NCBI RefSeq assembly: GCF_900166965.1
Contig: NZ_FUZI01000002.1
Coordinates: 310,001 to 374,000, forward strand
Length of the DNA stretch: 64,000 nt
Source of the DNA: Photobacterium piscicola
Lineage (GTDB): Bacteria; Pseudomonadota; Gammaproteobacteria; Enterobacterales; Vibrionaceae
Direction: 5' to 3'
The notes under the pieces were generated by a model that worked only from the letters and a program-made list of their open reading frames with translations, searched no databases and was not told where the DNA came from. This document shows, in pieces, positions 1-9,079 of this stretch. The translations under genes and the position numbers were made by a program. The first letter of the stretch is position 1; each line of letters begins with the position of its first letter.

Positions 1-762
1 TCCATTAGCATCACATTGGCGTAATGTCGCGTAGCCATCTGTACCGATAATCGATAATACAGGTGCTTGAATACTACTTAACAAAGCCTGCGCATGTTGT
101 TGTGCCATTCGGTATAAAGAATCACAACGAAGACGAGGATCATGACGCCAATACCAGCGGCCATCACGTTCAATTGTCGCTCTCTTAACGACAGCATCAA
201 GTAACGAGGCTGGTAATCGATTTACGTTCGCACGAAGCGTCACAGCTTCTTCAAATGTCGCCATTGAACGCTGCTGCAAACGTTGTTGTTGTCGACGATA
301 ACGCTGTCGACTGATTATGCCCATTCGTAACCGCTCTGCTGCCATATGCGGAGGTTCAGTTAATGGTGACAATCCTTCAATTAATACAATTTTATCGACA
401 TATTCAGGAAATATCGCGGCATAACATCCCGCAACAATAGCCCCAAGTGAATGACCAATAAGATGTACTTTTGCAGGTTTAAACTGCATGATAACTTGAT
501 GCAAATCATCAATATAATCAACAAAATGGTAATAATTATCGGCACTTTTATAATCAGATTTACCATGTCCAGGCCAATCCAGTGCAATAATGTCATAATC
601 AGTGATTAATAACGGCCATAATGATGCAAACGTAGCGGCATTATCTTGCCAGCCATGTAAAAGCACCACTAAGGGTCTTGAGGTACTTACTGGCGTCATT
701 ACATCAATACTGCTACAAGCAGCAAGGTTATACTCTGCTAGCGTTAGCGTTATCTCTTTCAT
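1..762 (-). CDS. Alpha/beta hydrolase, C-terminus cut by window edge
   Basis: The frame is open from an ATG at 762 (minus) to base 1 without a stop, giving 254 codons and no C-terminus. It shows an alpha/beta-hydrolase fold: an LLHGW oxyanion-hole motif near residue 36, DWPGHGKS near 62-69, and the nucleophile elbow GHSLG with Ser105. A LSIIG strand near residue 240 would precede the acid or His region, which is mostly cut off. The substrate cannot be read from the sequence. It lies just downstream of the slp-like gene on the same strand with only 5 bases between them, so the two are probably co-transcribed. In vibrios a similar hydrolase sits between slp and fadD; that is recall. The family call is secure and the specific function unknown. 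Confidence 0.85.
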   Translation of the reverse strand, partial: MKEITLTLAEYNLAACSSIDVMTPVSTSRPLVVLLHGWQDNAATFASLWPLLITDYDIIALDWPGHGKSDYKSADNYYHFVDYIDDLHQVIMQFKPAKVHLIGHSLGAIVAGCYAAIFPEYVDKIVLIEGLSPLTEPPHMAAERLRMGIISRQRYRRQQQRLQQRSMATFEEAVTLRANVNRLPASLLDAVVKRATIERDGRWYWRHDPRLRCDSLYRMAQQHAQALLSSIQAPVLSIIGTDGYATLRQCDANG

Positions 763-767
763 AACAG

Positions 768-1337
768 TTATAAGACTACTCGTTCAACAATTCGGCCGTT
801 AACCCCGAAATTAGGCATCATTAAATCATTACCCCATCGATCACAATTAAATGAATAACAAGGCTGACGCGTCCAAAACGGATCATCTAATTGTACCTGT
901 TGTTGTACTTGCCATAGTTGCTCACCAGATACTTGCACCACCGGAAAAGTATATGGGTATTGCCCTATTTTTCCCTGCTCATCACCGGAAAATTGCCCAG
1001 CAACCGTCAATAGACGACCTTTGGCATATTCAATTGGCTCTAAAAAGCCATGAACATAAGCAATAAACCGTCCTTGAGATTGTGCATGTAATATTGGACG
1101 ACCATCAGCCGTTAATGGCATCGCCACCATTTCAATACGTGTTTGTTGCTGTTCATTACGAATCGAAGCAATAACACCACCAAGACGAACATCTTTACCT
1201 TCATTCGCCTGAGGGTGCTGCAGAATAACCGTTAAATCAGTAATAGGATCTTTTGATTTCGTTACTAACGTTGCAGGTAAGCTCGCGCAGCCTACCATAA
1301 ACACTAATATCACCCCAAGAAATAGCTTACCAAACAT
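768..1337 (-). CDS. Slp family outer-membrane lipoprotein
   Basis: This 189-residue protein starts with a lipoprotein signal peptide. A hydrophobic stretch ends in the lipobox VGC, giving a lipidated Cys at about residue 17, with no Asp at +2, so outer-membrane sorting is expected. The body matches the Slp/YeaY family as I know it: an early VTKSKDPITDL region, then LGGVIASIRN and a C-terminal FWTRQPCYSFNCDRWG segment. Slp-type lipoproteins are induced in stationary phase or starvation in enterics; their molecular role is unclear. It follows tsaB on the same strand after a 345-base spacer holding a strong hairpin, so it probably has its own promoter. The next gene downstream is the alpha/beta hydrolase. 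Confidence 0.85.
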   Translation of the reverse strand: MFGKLFLGVILVFMVGCASLPATLVTKSKDPITDLTVILQHPQANEGKDVRLGGVIASIRNEQQQTRIEMVAMPLTADGRPILHAQSQGRFIAYVHGFLEPIEYAKGRLLTVAGQFSGDEQGKIGQYPYTFPVVQVSGEQLWQVQQQVQLDDPFWTRQPCYSFNCDRWGNDLMMPNFGVNGRIVERVVL

Positions 1338-1682
1338 CTAAAACCTCCACACATTTGTTTAATAACTCGACAAAAAATAACATATCTCACTACTGAATTC
1401 CTATCTCAACAGGAATAGTACGTGATCTTATGTCATCAATAATACAGGCTTTAAAATAACGAGAGAGAAAACGAATATGGCTACAGCTAGCGCGGGCAAT
1501 GGTATAGAAACACGAATAATTGCTATTCGGTGTACATAATTGTAGATGCCATAGTAGAAAAGAAAGTCAGACTTAATAGAATAAGGGGATATAAAATACG
1601 AAGAGTGATCAGTAAAACTGCCACTCTTCGTGTTTTTACGCAATGTTATCAGCCATTACAAACAATGTTGATATCGATAATA
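1338..1682. other. Intergenic spacer between tsaB and slp-like gene
   Basis: This 345-base spacer lies between two minus-strand genes. It contains the 9-bp inverted repeat at 1599-1630, listed separately. It also has an open frame on minus ending at about 1428 whose last 35 codons would encode a hydrophobic segment. I see no ribosome-binding site for that frame and do not call it a gene. The promoter of the slp-like gene should lie in 1338-1590, but I cannot pick out a convincing -35/-10 pair. Confidence 0.5.
1599..1637. terminator. Hairpin terminator downstream of tsaB
   Basis: CGAAGAGTG at 1599-1607 is a perfect inverted repeat of CACTCTTCG at 1622-1630. The 14-base interval also has self-pairing CAGT/ACTG bases. 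On plus it is followed by TGTTTTT; on minus it is followed by an AT-rich tract. Its position after the minus-strand tsaB stop makes it the likely end of the yoaA-tsaB transcript. The better U-run is on plus, so direction is uncertain. Confidence 0.6.
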
Positions 1683-2384
1683 TTACTCGCGACCAGGCAA
1701 TTTCTTCCACGTCACAGTATCACGTAAATAAACCGGACTTGCGGCTTCTGCTGCAACAATTTCACCACGAGCAAAAGCATATTTAGCCAAATGCACCATA
1801 TCTTGTGAATCAGGATAAAGCACACTACCTAATTGCGCTTGCAATGGTAATTGATTTAATAGTTCAGGGTACGCTTCCCAGCCTGTACCTGCTGTTAACC
1901 ATGCATTGGTATCAGCTTGTACGTTCGCTAATAAAACATCAGGTGCAATTACTTGCTCATTGCCCAATAATAGCCAATCACCATCAGTTTTACGCTGGTA
2001 TTGTCCCCAGTAAAGCTCACCCATGCGGGCATCAATCGCCGTCAATACATGATCAGCTTGATGCAAACGGAACGTACCTTGCGCCATAGCCGCTAAAGTA
2101 GATACCCCAATCATCGGTAAGTTAGCACCAAAGGCTAACCCTTGTGCAATACCAATACCAATACGAACACCGGTAAAGCTACCAGGACCACGACCATATG
2201 CTAATGCATCAAGCTGCTTTAGCTTTACGCCAGCGTCAGCAAGAACTGCATCAATCATAGGTAAAATTTTCGTCGTGTGCTCACGAGGAGCATATTCACA
2301 GCGAGAAATAACGTCATCGCCGATCATTAGCGCGACAGAACAGTTTTCAGTTGCAGTATCTACTGCCAGAATTTTGGTGCTCAT
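1683..2384 (-). CDS. tsaB: tRNA threonylcarbamoyladenosine biosynthesis protein TsaB
   Basis: The 233-residue length is normal for TsaB. The N-terminus [16 protein letters not shown] is the ASKHA-fold phosphate-binding strand, followed by [10 protein letters not shown] and the hallmark [15 protein letters not shown] near residues 65-80. TsaB is the scaffold that binds TsaD and TsaE to transfer threonylcarbamoyl to A37 of ANN-decoding tRNAs in the cytoplasm. The protein lacks the TsaD metal-binding histidines, as expected for this paralogue. Its ATG directly abuts the TGA of yoaA (TGAATG), so it is translationally coupled to the helicase gene. The yoaA-tsaB-slp order also occurs in enterics. 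Confidence 0.96.
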   Translation of the reverse strand: MSTKILAVDTATENCSVALMIGDDVISRCEYAPREHTTKILPMIDAVLADAGVKLKQLDALAYGRGPGSFTGVRIGIGIAQGLAFGANLPMIGVSTLAAMAQGTFRLHQADHVLTAIDARMGELYWGQYQRKTDGDWLLLGNEQVIAPDVLLANVQADTNAWLTAGTGWEAYPELLNQLPLQAQLGSVLYPDSQDMVHLAKYAFARGEIVAAEAASPVYLRDTVTWKKLPGRE

Positions 2385-4343
2385 TCAAGCCTCTGAATGT
2401 TGGGTCTCGTCAGTAACAGATAGATTCATATCCGTTAAACTCGACAAAAATTCGCTAACCCCTTCGACACTTCGCGTGCGTGGAATTGGCGGTAAACTTC
2501 TCAAAAATACAGCGCCATAAGCACGAGTGACTAAACGATTATCGCAAATCACTAATACCCCTTTATCTTGAGTATCACGAATTAAACGGCCGACACCTTG
2601 CTTTAAGGTGATCACAGCATCAGGTACTTGTACCTCAGCAAAGGGATCTCCTCCACGAAGGCGACAATCTTCAATACGTGCTTTTAATAATGGATCATCG
2701 GGTGCTGTAAACGGTAATTTGTCTATGATAACACAGCTAAGGGCTTGGCCTCTAACATCAATGCCTTCCCAAAACGCCCCCGTCGCAACTAATAATGCAT
2801 TACCTCGTTCAAGATATTCCGCTAACAGCTTTTGTTTACTGGTTTCACCTTGTGCTAGTACGGGTAAATCTAGTCGAGCACGAAAGCCTTCGGCAAGATC
2901 TCGTACCATTTGATGCGAGGTACACAAGAAGAAACAACGTCCATCATTAGCTTCAATGACCGGGGTTAACATCTCAACTAACTTATCTGCTAATCCATAA
3001 CTATTAGGTTCAGGTAGATGCCGCGGCACACACAACAAAGCTTGAGTTGCATAATCAAAGGGGCTCTCTAATGAAAATTGTTGTTTCGGTTGCAGCCCTA
3101 AGCGGTGACTAAAATGGCTAAAGTCATCATCAACAGCTAAGGTTGCTGAAGTAAAAATCCACGCCCCTTTCTGTTCAGCCATACGCTCACTGAACTTATC
3201 AGCCACAGATAACGGCGTAATATTTAAACTAAATTGTCGTGGCGTACACTCATACCAATACGAATACCCCATAATGCTGGTATCCATTACTCGTTTTAAG
3301 CGAGCTTTTAATAGAGTCGCTCGTTCAAAGGCCGAATCTAATAATTGACTACGCCCTAAGGCTAATTTAAGCACATCATAAATTAAATCAAGGGCATCAT
3401 TAAGACGTACTAATTCACGTTGTACCGCGGGTGTTTTTGAAGCTTCACGCCAATTACCACGAAAACCGGGATCGCCCAAAATAATCCGCATTTCAAACGC
3501 CGCTTGTTGTAAACGAGCCGCTGCCTTTTGCAGTTGGCGCATATCTTTCGCTTCAGTGCGATAGCCAATTTCAATATCTTTTGCTAATTCAATTAACTGC
3601 CGGCTCGATAGATTTTGACCAAAATATTGACTCGCAATATCAGGGATCTGATGGGCTTCATCAAAAATAAATACTTCAGCTTCAGGAATTAGCTCTCCAA
3701 AACCAGTTTCTTTAATAGCAATATCCGCTAAGAAGAGATGATGGTTAACGACCACGATATCAGCCTCCATCGCTTTACGACGCGCTTTCACTACAAAGCA
3801 ATCATCATAAGACGGACATTCTCTGCCAAGGCAATTATCGTTGGTCGAGGTGATCATCGGGATCACAGGGCTATCTTCAGCTATTTCTTCACATTCCCCC
3901 AGATCCCCTGTTTTAGAGGCTGATGACCACTGGCGGGTTTTAATCAATAAACTCAGCATGACAGGATCTGAGTGATCGCCATGGCTTTCAGTGATCTGGC
4001 GGCTGAGGCGATCTATACATAAATAGTTTGAACGCCCTTTCAATAAAGCCACTTTTCCTGTAAACCCAAGTGCAGTTGCCATTAAGGGTAAGTCACGATG
4101 AAATAATTGCTCTTGAAGGTTTTTTGACCCCGTACTGATGATGGCTTTTTTACCACTGACTAATGCTGGCACCAAATAGGCAAATGTTTTACCTGTTCCC
4201 GTCCCTGCCTCAACCACTAACTGTGATTGTTGTTTAATCGCATCAGCTACCGCTTTTGCCATATCAATTTGAGATTGTCGAGCTTGAAATCCGGGAATGG
4301 CTTTATCTAACGCACCACCAGCGGCAAAAAACTTAGCTATCAT
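2385..4343 (-). CDS. yoaA: ATP-dependent DNA helicase YoaA (DinG/XPD family)
   Basis: This is a 652-residue superfamily 2 iron-sulfur helicase. Walker A AGTGTGKT lies at residues 46-53. Four cysteines that would ligate a 4Fe-4S cluster are visible: one in NYLCIDRL near residue 110 and three in CLGRECPSYDDC near 172-183. The DEAH box (FIFDEAHQIPD) is near residue 230, and the C-terminal motif GRLIRDTQDKG is motif VI. In E. coli YoaA works with HolC to restart stalled forks. Length and tsaB linkage favour YoaA over DinG, and a separate probable dinG start lies at the right edge of the window. It is the first gene of the yoaA-tsaB unit. Confidence 0.93.
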   Translation of the reverse strand: MIAKFFAAGGALDKAIPGFQARQSQIDMAKAVADAIKQQSQLVVEAGTGTGKTFAYLVPALVSGKKAIISTGSKNLQEQLFHRDLPLMATALGFTGKVALLKGRSNYLCIDRLSRQITESHGDHSDPVMLSLLIKTRQWSSASKTGDLGECEEIAEDSPVIPMITSTNDNCLGRECPSYDDCFVVKARRKAMEADIVVVNHHLFLADIAIKETGFGELIPEAEVFIFDEAHQIPDIASQYFGQNLSSRQLIELAKDIEIGYRTEAKDMRQLQKAAARLQQAAFEMRIILGDPGFRGNWREASKTPAVQRELVRLNDALDLIYDVLKLALGRSQLLDSAFERATLLKARLKRVMDTSIMGYSYWYECTPRQFSLNITPLSVADKFSERMAEQKGAWIFTSATLAVDDDFSHFSHRLGLQPKQQFSLESPFDYATQALLCVPRHLPEPNSYGLADKLVEMLTPVIEANDGRCFFLCTSHQMVRDLAEGFRARLDLPVLAQGETSKQKLLAEYLERGNALLVATGAFWEGIDVRGQALSCVIIDKLPFTAPDDPLLKARIEDCRLRGGDPFAEVQVPDAVITLKQGVGRLIRDTQDKGVLVICDNRLVTRAYGAVFLRSLPPIPRTRSVEGVSEFLSSLTDMNLSVTDETQHSEA

Positions 4344-4466
4344 TCACTTCGCACTATTGGTTATTTATACAGTATCAATTGTTCTATTATGCCTATTTTA
4401 TTACGCGACGACCAGCGGTGTAAGACGCTATTTCTCGATACTAAAACAGCACCCATAAGAAACTAT

Positions 4467-4496
4467 TTGACCCCAACACAGTATAAGCGTCATAGT
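4467..4496 (+). promoter_or_regulatory. Possible purU promoter
   Basis: TTGACC at 4467-4472 resembles a sigma70 -35 element. After an 18-base spacer, CATAGT at 4491-4496 matches four of six -10 positions. Transcription would start around 4503, some 45 bases before the chosen purU start. It is a weak match. Confidence 0.3.
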
Positions 4497-4549
4497 GATA
4501 AATTATGATTTTTAGACGGAGCATAGCGTTGCCGTCATCAGGAATAGAC

Positions 4550-5383
4550 ATGGAAAAGAAAACATTATTAACGGAATGCCCTGATAATATGGGGCTTATC
4601 TCCAAAATCACCAACATATGTCATAAACATCAGCTCAACATTATTAATAACAAAGAGTACGTTGATAACGCTAAAAACCATTTCTTCATGCGAACAGAGT
4701 TAGAAGGCTATTTTAATGACGAAACATTATTGGCCGATCTAGACCGCGCTTTACCGGCGGGGAGTAAGCGTCGATTAATTAGCTCTGAGCGTAAGAAAGT
4801 CGTTATCATGGTGACCAAAGAAGCCCATTGTTTAGGCGATATTTTGGTTAAAACCTTTGACGGGTCGCTAGATATAGATATTGCGGCAGTAGTAGGTAAC
4901 TACGATAAACTACAAAATTTAACCGAAAAATTTGATGTGCCATTTCATCATGTTTGCCATGAAGGGCTTACACGTGAACAACATGAAACAAAATTACTTG
5001 CAGCAGTACAACAGTATTCACCTAACTATGTCGTACTAGCAAAATACATGCGTATTCTCACGCCTAATTTTGTCGCACAATTTCCGCATAAGATTATTAA
5101 TATTCATCACAGCTTTCTACCCGCATTTATCGGTGCAAAGCCTTACCAGCAAGCTTTTGAACGTGGTGTGAAAATCATTGGTGCGACGGCTCACTTTGTT
5201 ACCAACGATCTTGATGAAGGCCAAATCATTACCCAAAACGTGATTCCGGTTGATCACACGTTCAGTGCCGAAGAAATGGCAAAATCTGGGCGTGATGTTG
5301 AAAAATCAGTATTGAGCAAAGCGCTTGGTTTAGTGGTCGATGACCGCGTATTTGTTCACGGCAATCGCACTGTGATTCTTTAA
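4550..5383 (+). CDS. purU: Formyltetrahydrofolate deformylase PurU
   Basis: PurU hydrolyses 10-formyl-THF to formate and THF, balancing one-carbon pools and feeding formate to PurT. The protein has an N-terminal ACT domain (ECPDNMGLISKITNICHKHQ) and a C-terminal formyltransferase domain with VVLAKYMRILTP and the catalytic region NIHHSFLPAFIGAKPY. A later HFVTNDLDEGQII matches the family, although the usual Pro after DEG is Gln here. The frame is open further upstream to 4505, but I chose the ATG at 4550: it has an AGGAA ribosome site about five bases upstream and gives 277 residues beginning MEKKTLL, as in other vibrios. A hairpin terminator follows at 5405. Confidence 0.95.
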   Translation: MEKKTLLTECPDNMGLISKITNICHKHQLNIINNKEYVDNAKNHFFMRTELEGYFNDETLLADLDRALPAGSKRRLISSERKKVVIMVTKEAHCLGDILVKTFDGSLDIDIAAVVGNYDKLQNLTEKFDVPFHHVCHEGLTREQHETKLLAAVQQYSPNYVVLAKYMRILTPNFVAQFPHKIINIHHSFLPAFIGAKPYQQAFERGVKIIGATAHFVTNDLDEGQIITQNVIPVDHTFSAEEMAKSGRDVEKSVLSKALGLVVDDRVFVHGNRTVIL

Positions 5384-5404
5384 AAATAATAACTGATTGA
5401 TACA

Positions 5405-5437
5405 TGCCACAGCTTGATTTAGCCGTGGCATTTTTTT
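5405..5437 (+). terminator. Rho-independent terminator of purU
   Basis: TGCCAC at 5405-5410 pairs with GTGGCA at 5425-5430, and the hairpin is followed by seven T residues on plus. On minus there is no U-run, so it serves purU only. Confidence 0.88.
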
Positions 5438-5466
5438 CGCTTAATTTACCTTAACAAAATACATAA

Positions 5467-6051
5467 TTACTCTTTTTCGCTCGCAATCACTGCTGCTAAA
5501 GAATGTGAATGTAATTTTATGCATATATTATCTTTTTTAAACGCATAGGTTGGATTAGGTAAGCGTTCATGCTCACCAGCAGGAGAACTCGCTTTAACTT
5601 TAATTCCCTTTTCAGCCAACTGCTGCCAATGTAACGCTGGAAATGTTGAGTTAATCGACTGTTCTAATTGTTCCAATGACATCGCGTTTCCGGGAATAAC
5701 AAACTCGACATGCTCCCAGCCTTGTTGTGGATATACTTTCTCACTTGGGTAAGGTAACTCTAACGCTTCAATCGTCCACTCCCCTACTTGCAGTGGGGTA
5801 TCAAAACCAATCACCACAATCGGACGTCCATTAATAATAGCCTTTGACCATTCAGTACCATACGCTAGCCATGCCTGATGAAGTTCCAGTGCAATATCCT
5901 GAGAATTAACTCTTAATGCAATATGATCTGCTGTATACGATGAGAGCGATATTCCGATTTCATCAGCTAAACCAATAATGCGATTCATAAAAGCAGGTAA
6001 ATCAGCTAACATTTGCTCTGGGTGTAAGCCTAATTGTTTCAGATTTTGCAT
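5467..6051 (-). CDS. yecM: YecM family protein (VOC-like fold)
   Basis: The 194 residues match the YecM family along the whole length, with TADHIALRVNS near residues 40-50, INGRPIVVIGF, ELPYPSEKVYPQQGWEHVEFV, and SPAGEHERLPNPT near the C-terminus. The fold is of the vicinal-oxygen-chelate type, and the His in WEHVEFV and the Glu in GEHERLPNP are candidate metal ligands. No reaction has been established for the family that I know of. It is divergent from argS across a 413-base spacer, and yecM is beside argS in E. coli as well, so the linkage is conserved. The ATG at 6051 has a modest AGGTG site upstream. Confidence 0.88.
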   Translation of the reverse strand: MQNLKQLGLHPEQMLADLPAFMNRIIGLADEIGISLSSYTADHIALRVNSQDIALELHQAWLAYGTEWSKAIINGRPIVVIGFDTPLQVGEWTIEALELPYPSEKVYPQQGWEHVEFVIPGNAMSLEQLEQSINSTFPALHWQQLAEKGIKVKASSPAGEHERLPNPTYAFKKDNICIKLHSHSLAAVIASEKE

Positions 6052-6464
6052 TTTGCACCTTCAACCACGTAACATTTAATAAACAACAGCATAATTACTC
6101 ACACTTTTCGCATTATCAAGAACTAAACTAACCCTAATGGAGCCCTTATCAGGGCTGAATTTTGGCTTTATTTTAGTCTATTTTAAAAACTTTAAAAAAA
6201 ATCGCCTACAATCTCTTTTTCCAGTTGCCAAAGTACCTAACTATGTGGGTATTATTAGGGTAACGCATACTGCTTATTCAAGATATTGGTGTTTATATTA
6301 AATTAACACTACCATCAAAAAATACTCACGTAGCTTTGGTCGCTTTTTAGTTCAGCAAAAAACACTTTAGCTCCGTGAGTATTTTTAACGGCATATCTTG
6401 CTATCTGCAGAGGTTTTTGCCACATATTTATGATTGGCGTTACAAACGATTTAAGGAACAGCGA
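6052..6464. other. Divergent yecM/argS regulatory spacer
   Basis: The 413 bases between the yecM start and the argS GTG hold a TACAAT -10-like hexamer at 6207-6212, a possible six-codon frame at 6243-6263, and the long hairpin at 6318-6386 that is followed by T residues. No protein gene is supported here. Confidence 0.6.
6318..6386 (+). terminator. Terminator-like hairpin in the argS leader
   Basis: The 13-base arm at 6318-6330 is a perfect inverted repeat of 6374-6386. The pairing continues inward through TAGCT/AGCTC with one mismatch, giving about 18 bp. The right arm ends in TTTTT. It lies 79 bases upstream of the argS start on the same strand, with no plus-strand gene before it. It could be an attenuator in the argS transcript or the terminator of a short untranslated RNA started near 6219. 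Confidence 0.6.
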
Positions 6465-8195
6465 GTGAATATTCAAGCACTTATTAATAATAAAGTATCA
6501 CAAGCATTAGAAGCCGCAGGCGCACCAGCAGGTAGCCCAGCAGCAGTTCGTCAGTCAGCAAAAGCACAGTTTGGTGATTACCAAGCAAATGGTGTAATGG
6601 GCGTAGCTAAAAAACTGGGTATGAACCCACGCGAATTTGCTCAAAAAGTTATCGACTGCCTAGAACTAGATGGTATTGCTGAGAAAGTTGAAATTGCAGG
6701 CCCTGGCTTTATTAACATTTTCCTAGATAAAGCATGGTTAGCCGCTCGCGGTGAAGAAGCGCTAGCAAGTGATCGCCTAGCCGTTAACACTGATGAAGCA
6801 CAAACAATTGTTGTTGACTACTCAGCGCCTAACGTAGCAAAAGAAATGCACGTAGGTCACCTACGTTCAACTATCATCGGTGATGCTGTTGTACGTACCC
6901 TAGAGTTTTTAGGTCACAATGTTATTCGTGCTAACCACCTTGGTGACTGGGGTACCCAATTCGGTATGCTGATTGCTAATATGGAGCGTAAAGAAAAAGA
7001 AGGTAGCGATGTTTCAATGAACATCAGCGATCTTGAAGGCTTCTACCGTGAATCAAAAGTGCTTTACGATGAAGACGAAGAGTTTGGTGTAACTGCACGT
7101 AACTTCGTTGTTCGTCTGCAAAGCGGTGATGAATACTGCCTTGAGAAATGGCGTCAACTTGTTGCTATCACACTGAAGCAAAACCAACGTAACTACGATC
7201 GTCTAAGTGTCTCTCTAACAGATGCAAACGTAATGGGCGAATCAATGTACAACGACATGCTTGCACCTGTTGTTGCTGATCTTAAACAAAAAGGTCTTGC
7301 TGTAGAAAGCGACGGCGCAACAGTTGTATTCCTTGACGAATACAAGAATAAAGATGGCGACCCTATGGGCGTTATCATTCAAAAGCGTGATGGTGGTTAC
7401 CTATACACTACAACCGATATTGCTTGTGCTAAATACCGTTACGAGCAACTTCATGCAGACCGTGTTCTTTACTTTATCGACTCACGTCAGCACCAACACC
7501 TAATGATGGCTTGGTCTATCGTACGTAAAGCTGGTTATGTGCCTGAAGAAGTTTCTTTAGAGCACCACGCATTTGGTATGATGCTAGGTAAAGACGGTCG
7601 TCCATTTAAGACTCGTGCTGGTGGTACTGTACGTCTTGCTGATCTTCTTGATGAAGCAGAAGAGCGTGCAAACAAGCTAATCGAAGAAAAGAACCCAGAG
7701 CTAAGTGCTGACGAAAAAGCAAAAATTGCTACAACAGTTGCAATGGCTGCGGTTAAGTACTCTGATCTTTCTAAGCACCGTACTACAGATTACATCTTCG
7801 ATTGGGACAACATGCTAGCATTTGAAGGTAATACAGCACCTTACATGCAGTATGCATACACTCGTGTTGCGTCTATCTTCAAGCGTGCAAACATTGAACT
7901 TAAAGATCTAACATGCCCTATCGTTATCAATGACGAAAAAGAGCAAGTATTACTATCTAAGTTACTTCAATTTGAAGAAGCCGTTCAATCTGTAGCTCGT
8001 GAAGGTCAACCACACCTAATGTGTACTTACCTGTTTGAACTTGCAGGTCTGTTCTCTAGCTTCTACGAAGCATGTCCAATTCTTAACGCTGAAGAAGCTG
8101 TTAAGCAAAGCCGCTTGAAGTTAGCGCTACTTACAGCTAACACCATCAAGAAAGGCTTGGATCTTCTTGGTATCGAAACACTAGAGCGTATGTAA
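6465..8195 (+). CDS. argS: Arginyl-tRNA synthetase
   Basis: This class I aminoacyl-tRNA synthetase charges tRNA-Arg. The HIGH signature appears as HVGH in [18 protein letters not shown], about residues 118-135. [20 protein letters not shown] replaces a classical KMSKS loop, as is usual in ArgRS. The C-terminal anticodon-binding region ends [10 protein letters not shown], typical of the family. The frame is open upstream to 6375, but I chose the GTG at 6465: AGGA lies seven bases upstream and the product then begins [15 protein letters not shown] with 576 residues, against 577 in E. coli. Upstream is the long hairpin at 6318-6386. A bidirectional terminator follows. Confidence 0.96.
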   Translation: MNIQALINNKVSQALEAAGAPAGSPAAVRQSAKAQFGDYQANGVMGVAKKLGMNPREFAQKVIDCLELDGIAEKVEIAGPGFINIFLDKAWLAARGEEALASDRLAVNTDEAQTIVVDYSAPNVAKEMHVGHLRSTIIGDAVVRTLEFLGHNVIRANHLGDWGTQFGMLIANMERKEKEGSDVSMNISDLEGFYRESKVLYDEDEEFGVTARNFVVRLQSGDEYCLEKWRQLVAITLKQNQRNYDRLSVSLTDANVMGESMYNDMLAPVVADLKQKGLAVESDGATVVFLDEYKNKDGDPMGVIIQKRDGGYLYTTTDIACAKYRYEQLHADRVLYFIDSRQHQHLMMAWSIVRKAGYVPEEVSLEHHAFGMMLGKDGRPFKTRAGGTVRLADLLDEAEERANKLIEEKNPELSADEKAKIATTVAMAAVKYSDLSKHRTTDYIFDWDNMLAFEGNTAPYMQYAYTRVASIFKRANIELKDLTCPIVINDEKEQVLLSKLLQFEEAVQSVAREGQPHLMCTYLFELAGLFSSFYEACPILNAEEAVKQSRLKLALLTANTIKKGLDLLGIETLERM

Positions 8196-8240
8196 TTACA
8201 CTTTATTGTGATAGCTACTTATTGTAGTAGCGACATAACA

Positions 8241-8267
8241 AAAAGCCTTCATTCGTGAAGGCTTTTT
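8241..8267. terminator. Bidirectional terminator between argS and DUF924 gene
   Basis: AGCCTTCA (8244-8251) and TGAAGGCT (8256-8263) flank a TTCG tetraloop. A-run and T-run flanks lie on both sides, so it can end argS on plus and the DUF924 gene on minus. Confidence 0.92.
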
Positions 8268-8302
8268 TAATGGTATTTATATTAAAGTACTTATATTAAA
8301 AA

Positions 8303-8908
8303 TCATTGTCCAAATCGTAAACCACCATCATGTAACCATGTCAGTTCTTTCTTAGTAGATAGCCGCCCTTTCACTGCATTTCGATGCGGAAAACGGCCAA
8401 ACTCTTTAATTACATCTAAATGACTGTTCGCAAATTCATAAAAACTATCAAACACTGCAGCATTCTTTGGCTGAACAGTTTTACGCAATAAATCAAATCG
8501 AAACACACTCTCTTCTTGATCTTCTAAATCTTCTGAATGCTCTAATGGTAAATAAAAAAACACCCGTTCAATTGCTGCAAGTTCAGCATCTTGATTAAGG
8601 GCTAAGCCCCGCTTACAAATAGCCAAGGATAATAAATCATAACGAAAAGCAGCATTTAATCCGCGGTAAATATTACGTGGAAATTGATCTAATAAAATAA
8701 TTAAGGCAAGCCGACCCTGCGCGGTATCGCTCCAATGATTAAGTTCACCATTACCCGCCTGACTTACCCAGCGTTGAAACTTAGAGATAATATCAGCATC
8801 AACCTCAGCGCCACCTAAAAACCACAGTGCATGTTTGTTATTACGGGTCACTTCACCGTCTAGCTCACCAAACCAGTAATCAAGAATAAATTGATACTCA
8901 GCTACCAT
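8303..8908 (-). CDS. DUF924 family protein
   Basis: The 201 residues carry the DUF924 signature: ILDYWFGE at the N-terminus, a WFLGGAEVDADI segment, and RLALIILLDQFPRNIYRG near residues 65-83 followed by AFRYD. A conserved EHSEDLEDQE acidic stretch lies near residue 125, and FGRFPHRN near 170 is also typical. The family is predicted to be an all-helical, TPR-like fold. No biochemical function is established that I know of. It stands alone on minus, sharing a terminator with argS and facing the HIT gene across a 171-base spacer. Confidence 0.85.
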   Translation of the reverse strand: MVAEYQFILDYWFGELDGEVTRNNKHALWFLGGAEVDADIISKFQRWVSQAGNGELNHWSDTAQGRLALIILLDQFPRNIYRGLNAAFRYDLLSLAICKRGLALNQDAELAAIERVFFYLPLEHSEDLEDQEESVFRFDLLRKTVQPKNAAVFDSFYEFANSHLDVIKEFGRFPHRNAVKGRLSTKKELTWLHDGGLRFGQ

Positions 8909-9079
8909 TTAAGCCCCCCATTAATATACACTTCAGCAACGTTTTTATTGGATAATCATTATCTATAAAGTAACGATTACGTATACCCAAAGGATAATAC
9001 CAATTACGCCAAATTAAGCTTACTATAATAAATATTGCTCAAGCTTGTGAGCTAGAATGTACTGTTAAGGAATAATTAC

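Noticed and set aside
6375..6464. N-terminal extension of argS to 6375
   Set aside because: The added 30 residues start inside the hairpin arm, lack a ribosome site and are absent from known ArgRS; the GTG at 6465 has a good AGGA.
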